The notes: generated by a model from the sequence alone, not told the origin. DNA of 64,000 bases from Paraburkholderia sp. UYCP14C (GCF_004197395.1 NZ_SELS01000035.1:1-64000); one strand, 5' to 3'; numbered from the stretch's first letter, positions 1-8,801 are shown. Numbers and translations are program-made.

Positions 1-498
1 TCGTGGAAACCCGATTCTCTCGGATTCCCAACGGGGAACCGCCGCCTTCAACCTTCAACTACGCCTGGGACATTGCCGGCAAAGGCCGAGAGCAGCTACT
101 TTGCCTACGCCTTCGGGGTACTGTTCTCGGACGAAGATCTGCTCGGACGGGGCGCGCAGCGCATGGCCAGCACGGTGGAGTTGCGCAGCCGTCGGGACAC
201 CTTGCGTCTGTTCGAGGAAAACAAGCTGGCCTACCGCGAGACCCCTCTAGGCGGCTGCGTGTCGACGGAAGCCTGCAAAACCGATCCTCTGGAGCCCATC
301 CCGTACCACTGCCTGGAGACCAACTGCGTGAGTCAAGTGATCTTCGGCAAGCGACTCGAACACGTCATCAAGTTCCAAGAAGTGGCCGTGGCCACCTTAG
401 AGAGGGACGAAGCAGGCAGTGTTGAGCATCGGCTGGAAGCTCGCCATCTCGAAGTGCTTCTTAAGGCAAATGAACGTCTGCGGAAGGGAGAGCGTTAA
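1..498 (+). CDS. C-terminal part of a probable integrase-module protein (5' end outside window)
   Basis: The frame is open from the first base, so only about the last 165 residues are visible. It carries four cysteines in two pairs (GGCVSTEAC and, about 13 residues on, YHCLETNC), which look like a small zinc knuckle, followed by a charged helical tail ending in ERLRKGER. Cys-rich tails like this occur on large tyrosine recombinases of Tn554-like elements and related genomic islands, but the catalytic region is not in the window, so the family call is inference. The stop overlaps the next start by one base (taATG), implying translational coupling. Base composition is visibly less GC-rich than the chromosome-like genes from 1263 on, consistent with acquired DNA. 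It could also be another DNA-binding component of a mobile element. Confidence 0.45.
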   Translation, partial: SWKPDSLGFPTGNRRLQPSTTPGTLPAKAESSYFAYAFGVLFSDEDLLGRGAQRMASTVELRSRRDTLRLFEENKLAYRETPLGGCVSTEACKTDPLEPIPYHCLETNCVSQVIFGKRLEHVIKFQEVAVATLERDEAGSVEHRLEARHLEVLLKANERLRKGER

Positions 499-866
499 TG
501 GCTGCTAAGAGCCAAGTCGACAAGTATCTCCAAGCCCTCGAACGGCTCAAGGCCCGCGGGGCGCTCATCAATAACGATTCGGTGGCCAAAGAAGCCGGCT
601 CAGGCAAGGGCAGCATCAAGAAATCAAGGCCAGGCTACGCGACGCTCATCGCCGCGATCGAGCAAGCCGCACTTGAACAAAAGCAAGTCAAAGCGGCAGC
701 CGATCCCACTCCGCTGTTGCGGCAGCAACTTGCGACGTTGCAGCAACGGCTCGACAGCGCCCTAGAACGAGAAGTGTGTCTGCTCAACGAGGTGTATCAC
801 CTCAGAGAGGAGGTCCGCCAGCTCATGCTAGGCAGATTGACCGTCGTGCCCAACGCGACCCGCTGA
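498..866 (+). CDS. Small TnpC-like accessory protein of a mobile element (122 aa)
   Basis: A 122-residue protein starts at the ATG that overlaps the stop of the upstream gene. The N-terminal half is basic and could fold as a small helix-turn-helix (residues about 20-50, SVAKEAGSGKGSIKKSRP). The C-terminal half (about 65-110) is a heptad-like Leu/Gln-rich coiled coil (LRQQLATLQQRL). Its size, position directly behind a Cys-rich integrase-type gene, and DNA-binding plus coiled-coil layout match the third protein (TnpC) of Tn554-type transposition modules. That comparison is from memory, not a search. Nothing after it resembles a cargo gene, so this is probably the right-hand end of the element. 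Confidence 0.45.
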   Translation: MAAKSQVDKYLQALERLKARGALINNDSVAKEAGSGKGSIKKSRPGYATLIAAIEQAALEQKQVKAAADPTPLLRQQLATLQQRLDSALEREVCLLNEVYHLREEVRQLMLGRLTVVPNATR

Positions 867-1262
867 CCAAGTGCCACACTGATTGGTTACTCACCGACGG
901 CGTGGCGTATGTCACGCAAGCGACGCGGAACGATGACGCAAGTTAGCGGCGCCCGACAATGGACACATCGCCCCCTTCAATACGGTCAAGTGTCCACAAA
1001 CTGGAAACCTTGATGGACGAATGCCGAACGCTAAGTCGTTGATTCCGCTCGTGGCGGATGTGTCCACAGTCCGGCGAAGCGCCGAATAGGCGCGTATGTT
1101 TACCAATTTCATCACCCCGGCAGGGGTCGCAATCGCGCGTGGTCGCGAATTCTACCATCGCTCGCGGGAGCCCCCAAGAACGCCCGCCGCCGCATTCATC
1201 CCCAAGTCACAAAGCTTGCCGATAATCCGCTCACGAAAACGATTACAGCGGACCGCAAACCG
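867..1262. other. Gene-poor junction between element end and chromosomal genes
   Basis: No convincing reading frame occupies this stretch; the short open frames on either strand lack ribosome sites and recognisable content. It contains the 950-1076 inverted repeat and a third TGTCCAC copy at 991-997. It is the likely place for the terminus or attachment site of the element to the left and must also hold the promoter of the LacI-type gene. Confidence 0.5.
950..1076. repeat. Imperfect 21-bp inverted repeat (arms 950-970 and 1056-1076)
   Basis: The left arm CGCCCGACAATGGACACATC and the right arm GATGTGTCCACAGTCCGGCG are inverted copies, identical at 17 of 21 positions, with a perfect 10-bp core (TGGACACATC at 960-969 against GATGTGTCCA at 1057-1066). 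A further direct GTGTCCACA lies at 990-998. Position immediately after the TnpC-like gene suggests transposition-end or recombinase-binding sequences. Confidence 0.55.
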
Positions 1263-2357
1263 ATGACGCCGACGATCAAGGATGTCGCCGCCCACGCAGG
1301 CTTTTCCATCGCCACGGTATCGCGCGCGATCAACGCGCCGCACACCGTGAACCCCATCACGCTCGACAAGGTACGTCAGTCGATCGACGCGCTGAAGTTC
1401 CGCCCGAGCCCGCTCGGCCGGCAATTGCGCGGCGAGCGCACGCGCCTGATCGGCGTCGTGCTGCCGACGCTCGCGAACCCGGTGTTCGCGGAATGCCTGC
1501 AAGGCATCGACGATCTCGCGTCGGCGCAAGGCTATCGGCTGATGCTGATGACCACGCAGTACGACGTGGACCGCGAACGTCACGCAATCGAAACGCTGCG
1601 CGAGCATCGCGTCGAAGGGCTGATCCTGACCGTCGCCGATGCCGACACCCATCCGCTGCTCGACGAACTCGACCGCGACGGCCTGCTCTACGTGCTGATG
1701 CACAACGACACGGTGCGGCGCCCGTCGGTGTCGGTCGACAATCGCCTCGCCGCCTACGACGGCGTGCGCCGGCTGATCGCCCACGGCCATCGCCGCATCC
1801 TGATGCTGGCCGGCTCGTTCGCCGCGTCGGATCGCGCGCGTCAGCGGCATCTCGGCTACACGCAGGCGATGCAGCAGGCCGGACTCACGGCCGCGCCCGC
1901 GCTCGAAGTCGATTTCAACGCCGACGAACTGGCGCCGTCCGTGCTCGCGCATCTGACGCACGGCGCCAACCGTCCGACCGCCCTCTTCTGCAGCAACGAT
2001 CTGCTCGCGATGGTCGTGATGCGCGGCCTGCGTCGCGCGCGTCTGAAGATTCCGCAGGACATGTCGATTCTCGGCTTCGACGGCCTCGCCATGAGCGAAC
2101 TGCTGTCGCCGGCGCTCGCGAGCATCCGCGCGCCGAATCGCGAGATCGGCTGCGCGGCGTGGCAGCGTCTGCTCGCCCGCATCGGCGGCACGCGCGACGA
2201 GCGCGCCTTCCCCGCCACCTCGCTCGCGTTGACCTTGCCGCACAGCGTGCGCGAAGGCGCGACGATCGCGGCGCTCGGCTCGCAGACGAATCCCGACGAA
2301 GCGTCGCTCACTCATGGGCTGAGCGCCGCGGCAGCCACGCAACAGCCGTTCGTATAA
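1263..2357 (+). CDS. LacI family transcriptional regulator
   Basis: 364 residues, a normal LacI-family length. Residues 3-25 form the N-terminal helix-turn-helix (TIKDVAAHAGFSIATVSRAIN), then a hinge helix (FRPSPLGRQLRGERT), then a periplasmic-binding-like effector domain opening with RLIGVVLPTLANPVFAE. The gene lies 134 bp upstream of the ABC importer operon on the same strand, so it is the probable local regulator, with the transported substrate or its product as likely effector. The C-terminus (about the last 25 residues) is a low-complexity Ala/Gln tail. The ATG at 1263 lacks a strong ribosome site but starts exactly at the canonical LacI N-terminus. Confidence 0.9.
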   Translation: MTPTIKDVAAHAGFSIATVSRAINAPHTVNPITLDKVRQSIDALKFRPSPLGRQLRGERTRLIGVVLPTLANPVFAECLQGIDDLASAQGYRLMLMTTQYDVDRERHAIETLREHRVEGLILTVADADTHPLLDELDRDGLLYVLMHNDTVRRPSVSVDNRLAAYDGVRRLIAHGHRRILMLAGSFAASDRARQRHLGYTQAMQQAGLTAAPALEVDFNADELAPSVLAHLTHGANRPTALFCSNDLLAMVVMRGLRRARLKIPQDMSILGFDGLAMSELLSPALASIRAPNREIGCAAWQRLLARIGGTRDERAFPATSLALTLPHSVREGATIAALGSQTNPDEASLTHGLSAAAATQQPFV

Positions 2358-2442
2358 GAAGTGCAGCAAGGCAAGCGCATCCGCACGCCCAACTGTCGTC
2401 ACAAACTCGCGCAACACATCCAACCGCAACCACGTTATGGGC

Positions 2443-2472
2443 TCGGAGTCAGTGCCAATGCACCGACTCCGA
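2443..2472 (+). promoter_or_regulatory. Strong hairpin in the leader of the ABC importer operon
   Basis: TCGGAGTC (2443-2450) and GACTCCGA (2465-2472) are perfect inverted arms. Inside them GTGC-CAAT-GCAC forms a second perfect stem with a four-base loop, and a single A/C mismatch separates the two. The structure ends 7 bp before the AGGAG ribosome site at 2480. There is no T-tract, so it is not an intrinsic terminator. It may be the operator of the adjacent LacI-type protein or an mRNA leader element. Confidence 0.5.
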
Positions 2473-2491
2473 TCGACACAGGAGATCCGCA

Positions 2492-3574
2492 GTGACCCGC
2501 TCACCCTCACGCTTCGCGTCCTCGCTCAAACCGCTCTGGCGGAAACTGTCGCGCGCCGCCGCGACCGCACTGCCGGCGAGCCTGCTCGTCGCGGGCGCGG
2601 CGCTCGTCACGCTCGCACCGCAAGCCGCGCGCGCCGACGAAACCGCGATCTGCTACAACTGCCCGCCCGAATGGGCCGACTGGGCGAGCCAGATCAAGGC
2701 GATCCAGCAAAAGACCGGCATTCGCGTGCCGTTCGACAACAAGAACTCGGGCCAATCGATCGCACAACTGATGGCCGAGCAGAAGAGCCCGGTCGCCGAC
2801 GTCGTCTATCTCGGCGTGTCGTCGGCGTTCCAGGCCAAGGACAAGGGCGTGATCCAGCCGTACCGGCCCGCGCACTGGGACGACATTCCCGCCGGCCTGA
2901 AAGACCCGCAAGGCTACTGGTTCACGATCCACTCGGGCACGCTCGGCTTCTTCGTCAACAAGGACGCGCTCGAAGGCAAACCGGTGCCGCGCTCGTGGGC
3001 CGATCTGCTGAAGCCCGAATACAAAGGCATGATCGGCTACCTCGATCCGTCGAGCGCGTTCGTCGGCTATGCGGGCGCGGTCGCGGTCAACCAGGCGCTC
3101 GGCGGCACGCTCGACAACTTCGAGCCGGGCCTCGACTGGTTCAGGAAGCTCAAGGCCAACGCGCCGATCGTACCGAAGCAGACCGCGTATGCGCGCGTGC
3201 TGTCCGGCGAAATTCCGATCCTGCTCGACTACGACTTCGACGCGTATCGCGCGAAGTACAAGGATCACGCGAACGTCGAGTTCGTGATTCCGAAGGAAGG
3301 CACGATTTCGGTGCCGTACGTGATGAGCCTCGTGAAGGGCGCGCCGCATGAAGCGAACGGCAAGAAGGTGCTCGATTTCGTGCTATCCGACGAAGGCCAG
3401 AAGCTGTGGGCGCAGGCGTATCTGCGGCCGGTGCGCGCGAGCGCGATGAGCGCGGAGACCGCCGCCCAGTTCCTGCCCGCGAGCGAATACGCGCGTGCGA
3501 AACCGGTCGACTTCGCGAAGATGGCCGAGAAGCAGTCGAGCTTCGGCGAGCGCTATCTGCAGGTGATGCATTGA
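2492..3574 (+). CDS. ABC transporter periplasmic substrate-binding protein (family 1)
   Basis: A GTG start at 2492, 7 bases after AGGAG, gives 360 residues. An unusually long signal peptide (basic n-region to residue about 25, hydrophobic ALPASLLVAGAALVTLA, cleavage near ARADE) precedes a mature domain of the iron/polyamine/phosphonate-type binding-protein fold (family 1). The mature protein begins with a CYNCPPEW motif containing two cysteines. It is the first gene of an operon with two permeases and an ATPase, each overlapping the next by 4 bases. The pairing with a GpdQ-like phosphodiesterase suggests a phosphodiester or organophosphate ligand; annotation as spermidine/putrescine binding would be the usual automated alternative. 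Ligand is inferred only from context. Confidence 0.85.
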   Translation: MTRSPSRFASSLKPLWRKLSRAAATALPASLLVAGAALVTLAPQAARADETAICYNCPPEWADWASQIKAIQQKTGIRVPFDNKNSGQSIAQLMAEQKSPVADVVYLGVSSAFQAKDKGVIQPYRPAHWDDIPAGLKDPQGYWFTIHSGTLGFFVNKDALEGKPVPRSWADLLKPEYKGMIGYLDPSSAFVGYAGAVAVNQALGGTLDNFEPGLDWFRKLKANAPIVPKQTAYARVLSGEIPILLDYDFDAYRAKYKDHANVEFVIPKEGTISVPYVMSLVKGAPHEANGKKVLDFVLSDEGQKLWAQAYLRPVRASAMSAETAAQFLPASEYARAKPVDFAKMAEKQSSFGERYLQVMH

Positions 3575-4395
3575 ACGACGTCACGTTCCCGCTGCGCTGG
3601 CGCATCGCGTTGCTCGCGCCGGCACTCGCGGTGTTCATCGCGTTCTGGCTGCTGCCGATGGGCGCGCTCGCGCAACTCTCCGGCGGCGGCCACGCATTCG
3701 CGACCTATCGCGCGATGCTGACCAATCCGCGCTATATGTCGAGCCTCGGCGCGACCGTCGTGCTGTCGGCGGCGGTCACGGCGGCCACGCTGGTGCTGTC
3801 GGTGATCGCGGGGCTGCTGCTCGCGCGCCGCGAATTCGCGGGCAAGCGCACGCTGCTCGCGCTGCTGACGTTTCCGCTGGCGTTTCCGGGTGTCGTCGTG
3901 GGCTTCATGGTCATCATGCTCGCCGGACGGCAGGGGCTGATCGGCGCGCTGTCGCTGAAACTCGCGGGCGATCGCTGGGTGTTCGCCTATTCGATGAGCG
4001 GTCTCTTTCTCGGCTACCTGTACTTCTCGATTCCGCGTGTGATCGTCACCGTGATGGCATCCGCGAGCAAGCTCGATGCGTCGCTCGAAGAGGCCGCGCG
4101 CTCGCTCGGCGCATCGCCGTGGCGCATCATGCGCGACATCGTGCTGCCGGCGCTGTCGCCCGGACTGATCGCGGCGGGCGCCGTGTGCTTCGCGACCGCG
4201 ATGGGCGCGTTCGGCACGGCGTTCACGCTCGCCACCGACATCGACGTGCTGCCGATGACCATCTATACCGAGTTCACGCTGAACGCGAACATGGTGACGG
4301 CTGCTGGCCTGTCGATCGTGCTCGGCTTCGTCACGTGGGCGGTGCTCGCGATCGCGCGCAGCGCGAGCGGCTCGGGCGTGGCGGCGAGCGCATGA
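3571..4395 (+). CDS. ABC transporter permease (first)
   Basis: 274 residues from a TTG at 3571 that overlaps the stop of the binding-protein gene (TTGA). An ATG at 3658 would remove most of the first membrane helix, so the TTG is preferred. About six membrane segments are visible, starting with IALLAPALAVFIAFWLLP. The cytoplasmic coupling motif of importer permeases is present near residue 180 (EEAARSLGASPWRIMRDIVLP). This is the PotB/CysT-like half of the membrane channel. It works with the second permease and the downstream ATPase. Confidence 0.88.
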   Translation: MNDVTFPLRWRIALLAPALAVFIAFWLLPMGALAQLSGGGHAFATYRAMLTNPRYMSSLGATVVLSAAVTAATLVLSVIAGLLLARREFAGKRTLLALLTFPLAFPGVVVGFMVIMLAGRQGLIGALSLKLAGDRWVFAYSMSGLFLGYLYFSIPRVIVTVMASASKLDASLEEAARSLGASPWRIMRDIVLPALSPGLIAAGAVCFATAMGAFGTAFTLATDIDVLPMTIYTEFTLNANMVTAAGLSIVLGFVTWAVLAIARSASGSGVAASA

Positions 4396-5360
4396 ACGGC
4401 CACGCGTCGCCCGAACCTCGCGTTCGCGAACAGAACGACACCCTCCCTATGCACTCGATCACCGCCCCTTCCCCCTCCTCGCAGCCGGTAGCGGGACCAC
4501 GCGCGCGACGCGCGTGGCCTTCCACGCGAACATGGCTCGCCGCGGGTCAATGGTTCGTCACACTGCTGCTGTGCGCGTTCCTGATCGTGCCGGTCGTCAT
4601 GTCGATCGTCGCGGGGCTGACGGTCAACTACTTCAAGGGCGTGTCGAGCGGACTCACCTTGCGCTGGCTCGTCGAAGTGTGGACCCAGTATCACGACTCG
4701 GTGTGGCTGTCGCTCGAAGTGGCCGCGGCGACGCTCGTCGTCACGCTCTTGACCGGCGTGCCCGCGGGCTACGTGCTCGCGCGCAGCAAGACCCGCTTCG
4801 CCCGCATCGTCGAGGAGTGTCTGGTGCTGCCGATCGCGCTGCCGGGCCTCGCGTCGGCGCTCGCGCTGCTGGTGATCTACGGCGGCTTCACCGCGTTCCG
4901 GATGAGCGCGGCGTTTATCGTCGTCGGGCATGTGGTGTTCACGCTGCCGTTCATGGTGCGCGCGGTCGCCGCGGTCTGCGCGAGCAGCGATCTGCGCACG
5001 CTCGAAGAAGGCGCGGCGAGCCTCGGCGCGAGCTTCTTCACGCGCTTCGTGACGATCGTGCTGCCGAACGCGCGCCCCGGCATCGTCGCGGGCGCGCTCG
5101 CTGTGCTGACACTGTCGATCGGCGAATTCAACCTGACCTGGATGCTGCACACGCCCGACACGAAGACGCTGCCGGTCGGCCTCGCCGATACCTACGCGTC
5201 GATGCGCATCGAGATCGGCAGCGCCTACACGATCCTGTTTTTCATCATGACGATGCCGCTGCTCGTCGCGATGCAATGGCTCGGCGTCGATGCGACCGGC
5301 CAGCGCAGCGCGTCGAAGCGGCGCGCCGTTTCTTCCGCGAAGCCCATCGACACGCCATGA
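4392..5360 (+). CDS. ABC transporter permease (second)
   Basis: 322 residues; the ATG at 4392 overlaps the previous stop (ATGA). An internal ATG at 4449 would trim the polar N-terminus and is a possible alternative. After about 45 polar residues come six predicted membrane segments and the EAA-type coupling loop (EEGAASLGASFFTRFVTIVLP). It is the PotC-like partner of the upstream permease. The polar N-terminal extension is longer than in most PotC-type proteins and has no recognised function. Confidence 0.88.
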   Translation: MNGHASPEPRVREQNDTLPMHSITAPSPSSQPVAGPRARRAWPSTRTWLAAGQWFVTLLLCAFLIVPVVMSIVAGLTVNYFKGVSSGLTLRWLVEVWTQYHDSVWLSLEVAAATLVVTLLTGVPAGYVLARSKTRFARIVEECLVLPIALPGLASALALLVIYGGFTAFRMSAAFIVVGHVVFTLPFMVRAVAAVCASSDLRTLEEGAASLGASFFTRFVTIVLPNARPGIVAGALAVLTLSIGEFNLTWMLHTPDTKTLPVGLADTYASMRIEIGSAYTILFFIMTMPLLVAMQWLGVDATGQRSASKRRAVSSAKPIDTP

Positions 5361-6403
5361 AACTGACCTCGGTTCCCATCACGCTCACGCAGTGCGCCAA
5401 GACGTTTCGCGGCACGCGCGTGCTCGAACCGCTCGACCTGTCGATCGGCGCGGGCGAGACCCTCGTGCTGCTCGGACCGTCGGGCTGCGGCAAGACGACG
5501 ACGCTGCGCCTGATCGCCGGGCTCGAAAGCCCCGACGCGGGCGGCCGCATCGCATTCGGCGACGACGACGTGACCACGCTGCCGATCGAAGAACGCGCGG
5601 TCGGCATGGTGTTTCAAAGCTACGCGCTGTTTCCGAATCTGAACGTGCGCGGCAACATCGGCTACGGTCTGAAGATCAAACGCGTGCCGGCCGCGGCCGC
5701 GCGACAACGCGTCGACGAACTGCTCGGCATGATGCGGCTCACCGCGCACGCGGACAAACCGATCGATCAGCTTTCCGGCGGCCAGCGTCAGCGGGTGGCA
5801 CTCGCGCGCGCGCTCGCGGTGCAGCCGCGCGTGCTGCTGCTCGACGAACCGCTGACCGCGCTCGACGCGCGTCTGCGCGACGCGTTGCGCACCGAGATGA
5901 ATGCGCTGTTGCGCGAGCTCGGCATCACGACCGTCTACGTGACGCACGATCAGGCCGAGGCGATGGAGCTCGGCGATCGGATCGTCGTGATGAGCGCGGG
6001 ACGCATCGAGCAGATCGGCTCGCCGCGCGACATCTACTATCGTCCGGCCAATCGCACGGTCGCGCAGTTCGTCGGCACGATCAACCGTGTCGCGGGAGAG
6101 CCGCGCGACGGCATGCTGATGACGACCGGCGGTGCCGTGCCCCTACCCGCGCATGGGCCGAATGCGCACGGCGCGTATGAAATCTTCTTTCGCCCCGAGG
6201 ACGCGCGGCTCACCGACCCCGCGCTCGCGCAGCTGCACGGCCAGATCGAAAGCACCGCGTTTCTCGGCGAACGCACGCGTTTGACGATTGGCGGCGCCGC
6301 GTCCGAGCCGCTCTTCATCGATGTCGCGGGCCGTATCGAGCTTGCGCGCGGCACGCCGGTCGGCATTTCGATCGAGCCGGACGCACTGATTGCGCTATCG
6401 TAG
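5357..6403 (+). CDS. ABC transporter ATP-binding protein
   Basis: 348 residues; ATG overlaps the upstream stop (ATGA). All nucleotide-binding motifs are intact: Walker A GPSGCGKTT (about residue 39), Q-loop VFQSYALFPN, signature LSGGQRQR, Walker B VLLLDEPL, and switch histidine in YVTHDQ. A C-terminal domain from about residue 245 corresponds to the TOBE regulatory domain of PotA/UgpC/FbpC-type ATPases (FFRPEDARL). It powers import through the two preceding permeases. Substrate cannot be read from this subunit. Confidence 0.92.
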   Translation: MKLTSVPITLTQCAKTFRGTRVLEPLDLSIGAGETLVLLGPSGCGKTTTLRLIAGLESPDAGGRIAFGDDDVTTLPIEERAVGMVFQSYALFPNLNVRGNIGYGLKIKRVPAAAARQRVDELLGMMRLTAHADKPIDQLSGGQRQRVALARALAVQPRVLLLDEPLTALDARLRDALRTEMNALLRELGITTVYVTHDQAEAMELGDRIVVMSAGRIEQIGSPRDIYYRPANRTVAQFVGTINRVAGEPRDGMLMTTGGAVPLPAHGPNAHGAYEIFFRPEDARLTDPALAQLHGQIESTAFLGERTRLTIGGAASEPLFIDVAGRIELARGTPVGISIEPDALIALS

Positions 6404-6460
6404 GTAAAAGCGGCGCCGCGGCCTGGCGCTCAACACGAAGAAACCCGAAGGACCTCTGTC

Positions 6461-7285
6461 ATGCTGCTGGCTCAAATTAGCGACCTGCATATCAAGCAAC
6501 CCGGCGGACTCGCGTATCGCCGCGTCGATACCGCCGCCTATCTCGCGCGCTGCGTCGATGCGCTCAACGCGCTGACGCCGCGCCCCGACGCGGTGCTGAT
6601 GACCGGCGACCTCGTCGATCAGGGCGACCCGCAGCAGTACGCGCACCTGAAGACACTGCTCGCGCCGCTCGAGATTCCGTACTTTCTGATGGTCGGCAAT
6701 CACGACGAGCGCAACGCGTTGCGCGCGGCGTTTCCCGAGCGCGACGAATTGCAGAGCGGCGGAGAGTTCGTGCAGTACGCCGTTGACGTCGGCCCGCTGC
6801 GCGTGATCGCGCTCGATTCGCTGGTGCCCGGTTCGAGCGCAGGCATGCTGTGCGACACGCGGCTCGCGTGGCTCGCGCAGCAACTCGATGCGGCGCGCGG
6901 CAGGCCGGTCGTGGTCGCGCTGCATCATCCGCCGTTCGTTTGCGGCATCGGACATATGGACGAGATGCGGCTCGACCAGACTGCATCGGACCGGCTCGCG
7001 GCGCTGATCGCCCAGCATCCTAATGTCGAGCGCGTGCTTTGCGGGCACGTGCATCGGTCGATGTTCGTGCGCTTCGGCGGCACGATCGCGAGCGCGATTC
7101 CGGCACCCGCGCACCAGGTGGCGCTCGATTTTCGCGAGGACGGACCGTCGGCGTTCGTGATGGAGCCGCCCGCGTACGCGCTGCATTACTACGATCCGGC
7201 GACGGGCATCGTCACGCATCATGCGTATGTCGAGCCCGCCGACGGCCCCTATCCGTTCTACAACGCTGGCGCGTTGATCGACTGA
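6461..7285 (+). CDS. GpdQ-like metallophosphodiesterase
   Basis: 274 residues, the same length as Enterobacter glycerophosphodiesterase GpdQ. The two-metal site is complete and at nearly the same numbering: D8 and H10 (SDLH), D50 (TGDLVD), N80-H81 (GNHD), H156 (HHPP), and H196/H198 (CGHVH). The family hydrolyses phosphodiesters such as glycerophosphodiesters or cyclic nucleotides in the cytoplasm. It follows the ABC ATPase gene by 57 bp in the same direction, so it probably cleaves what the transporter brings in. The stop codon lies inside the first of three 13-bp tandem repeats. Confidence 0.85.
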   Translation: MLLAQISDLHIKQPGGLAYRRVDTAAYLARCVDALNALTPRPDAVLMTGDLVDQGDPQQYAHLKTLLAPLEIPYFLMVGNHDERNALRAAFPERDELQSGGEFVQYAVDVGPLRVIALDSLVPGSSAGMLCDTRLAWLAQQLDAARGRPVVVALHHPPFVCGIGHMDEMRLDQTASDRLAALIAQHPNVERVLCGHVHRSMFVRFGGTIASAIPAPAHQVALDFREDGPSAFVMEPPAYALHYYDPATGIVTHHAYVEPADGPYPFYNAGALID

Positions 7286-7311
7286 TTTGATCGACTGAGT
7301 TGATCGACTGA
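7274..7311 (+). repeat. Three 13-bp tandem repeats across a stop codon
   Basis: TTGATCGACTGA recurs at 7274-7285, 7287-7298 and 7300-7311, i.e. a 13-bp period with one variable base. The first copy encodes the last residues and the stop of the phosphodiesterase gene; each following copy carries another TGA. Pattern suggests replication slippage at the 3' end. Confidence 0.8.
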
Positions 7312-7521
7312 ACCGGTCGCCATACTTCGCCACATCCTGATACCGGACGCGCGGGCGCGCCTCGCGCCCCGGCGCTGCGAGTGGCAAGCCACGATTGCCG
7401 GCTTGCGTCCGCGCTAGCGCTCGCGCAGGCTGCCGCGGCCGTCAGCAGGAACCCCGCCGCTCCGGTATGATCGGCACGCTTGAGGACCGCGCATGGGCCG
7501 GTCCGTCAATCCGTCTCCGTC

Positions 7522-8727
7522 ATGTCCACTTCCGACGCCTCCACTTCCACTTCCGCTTCCTCCGCCCGGTCGTTGCGCGGCCTGTTGCTGCTGCTCGCGA
7601 CGATCGCCGGTGTCTCGGTCGCGAACATCTATTTCAACCAGCCGCTGCTCGACAACTTCCGCCAGTCGTTTCCGGGCAGCGCGTCATGGGTCGGCACGGT
7701 GCCGGCCGTTACGCAACTCGGCTACGCGGCCGGCATGCTGCTGCTCGCGCCGCTCGGCGACCGCTTCGACCGGCGCCTGTTGATCCTGCTGCAGATCGCA
7801 GGCATCTGCGTCGCGCTCGTCGTCGCGGCGTCGGCACCGACGCTCGCGGTGCTGGTCGTCGCGAGTCTCGCGATCGGCGTGCTCGCGACGATCGCGCAAC
7901 AGGCCGTGCCGTTCGCGGCCGAACTCGCGCCGCCGTCCGAGCGCGGCCACGCGGTCGGCACCGTGATGAGCGGCCTGCTGCTCGGCATCCTGCTCGCGCG
8001 GACCGCGTCGGGCATCGTCGCCCAATACTTCGGCTGGCGCGCGGTGTTCGGCGCATCGGTCGTCGCGCTGCTCGCGCTCGCGGTCGTCATCATTCTGCGT
8101 CTGCCGAAGAGCCAGCCGACCTCGACGCTGCCGTACGGCAAGCTGCTCGTGTCGATGTGGCATCTGGTGACCGAGCATCGCGCGCTGCGCGAAGCATCGC
8201 TAACGGGTGCGGCGTTGTTCGCGGCGTTCAGCATTTTCTGGTCGGTGCTCGCGCTGCTGCTCGCGGGCGCACCGTTTCATCTCGGGCCGCAGGCGGCGGG
8301 GCTGTTCGGTATCGTCGGCGCGGCCGGTGCGCTGGCAGCGCCGCTCGCCGGCAAATTCGCCGACCGGCGTGGGCCGCGCGCGATCATCACCGTGTCGCTC
8401 GTGCTGGTCGTGATCGCGTTCCTGATCTTCGGCGCGTCGGCGAAGAGCATCGCGGGACTCGTGGTCGGCGTGATCATTCTCGACATCGGCGTGCAGGCCG
8501 CGCAGATTTCGAATCAGTCGCGCATCTACGCGTTGCAGCCCGATGCGCGCAGCCGCGTGAATACCGTGTTCATGGTCGCGTATTTCATCGGCGGGGCGCT
8601 GGGCTCGGGCGTCGGCGCGATCGTGTGGCCGGTGTTCGGCTGGATCGGCGTCACTATCGCGGGCATCGTGTTCGCCGGGCTCGGGGCGTGGAATCATTTG
8701 CGCTTGCCGGCGCGAGCTGGGCATTGA
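7522..8727 (+). CDS. MFS transporter
   Basis: 401 residues from the ATG at 7522; an upstream in-frame GTG (7480) would only add a non-hydrophobic extension. After a Ser/Thr-rich N-terminus come about twelve hydrophobic segments in two halves. The A-type loop motif is visible after helix 2 (GDRFDRRLLI) and its weaker copy in the second half (GKFADRRGPRA). FNQPLLDNF in helix 1 is typical of the YnfM/AraJ-like drug or sugar efflux group. No operon partner; substrate unknown. Confidence 0.85.
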   Translation: MSTSDASTSTSASSARSLRGLLLLLATIAGVSVANIYFNQPLLDNFRQSFPGSASWVGTVPAVTQLGYAAGMLLLAPLGDRFDRRLLILLQIAGICVALVVAASAPTLAVLVVASLAIGVLATIAQQAVPFAAELAPPSERGHAVGTVMSGLLLGILLARTASGIVAQYFGWRAVFGASVVALLALAVVIILRLPKSQPTSTLPYGKLLVSMWHLVTEHRALREASLTGAALFAAFSIFWSVLALLLAGAPFHLGPQAAGLFGIVGAAGALAAPLAGKFADRRGPRAIITVSLVLVVIAFLIFGASAKSIAGLVVGVIILDIGVQAAQISNQSRIYALQPDARSRVNTVFMVAYFIGGALGSGVGAIVWPVFGWIGVTIAGIVFAGLGAWNHLRLPARAGH

Positions 8728-8801
8728 GCGAGCGCTTCGATGTTTGACTGATGACGGCGCTGCCCGGACGGCGTGCGTTCTTCAGAACTTGCAGCGAGCG
8801 T

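Noticed and set aside
1152-2510. 452-codon minus-strand frame across the LacI gene
   Set aside because: High-GC shadow of the LacI-type coding region; Arg/Gln-rich and without any recognisable motif.
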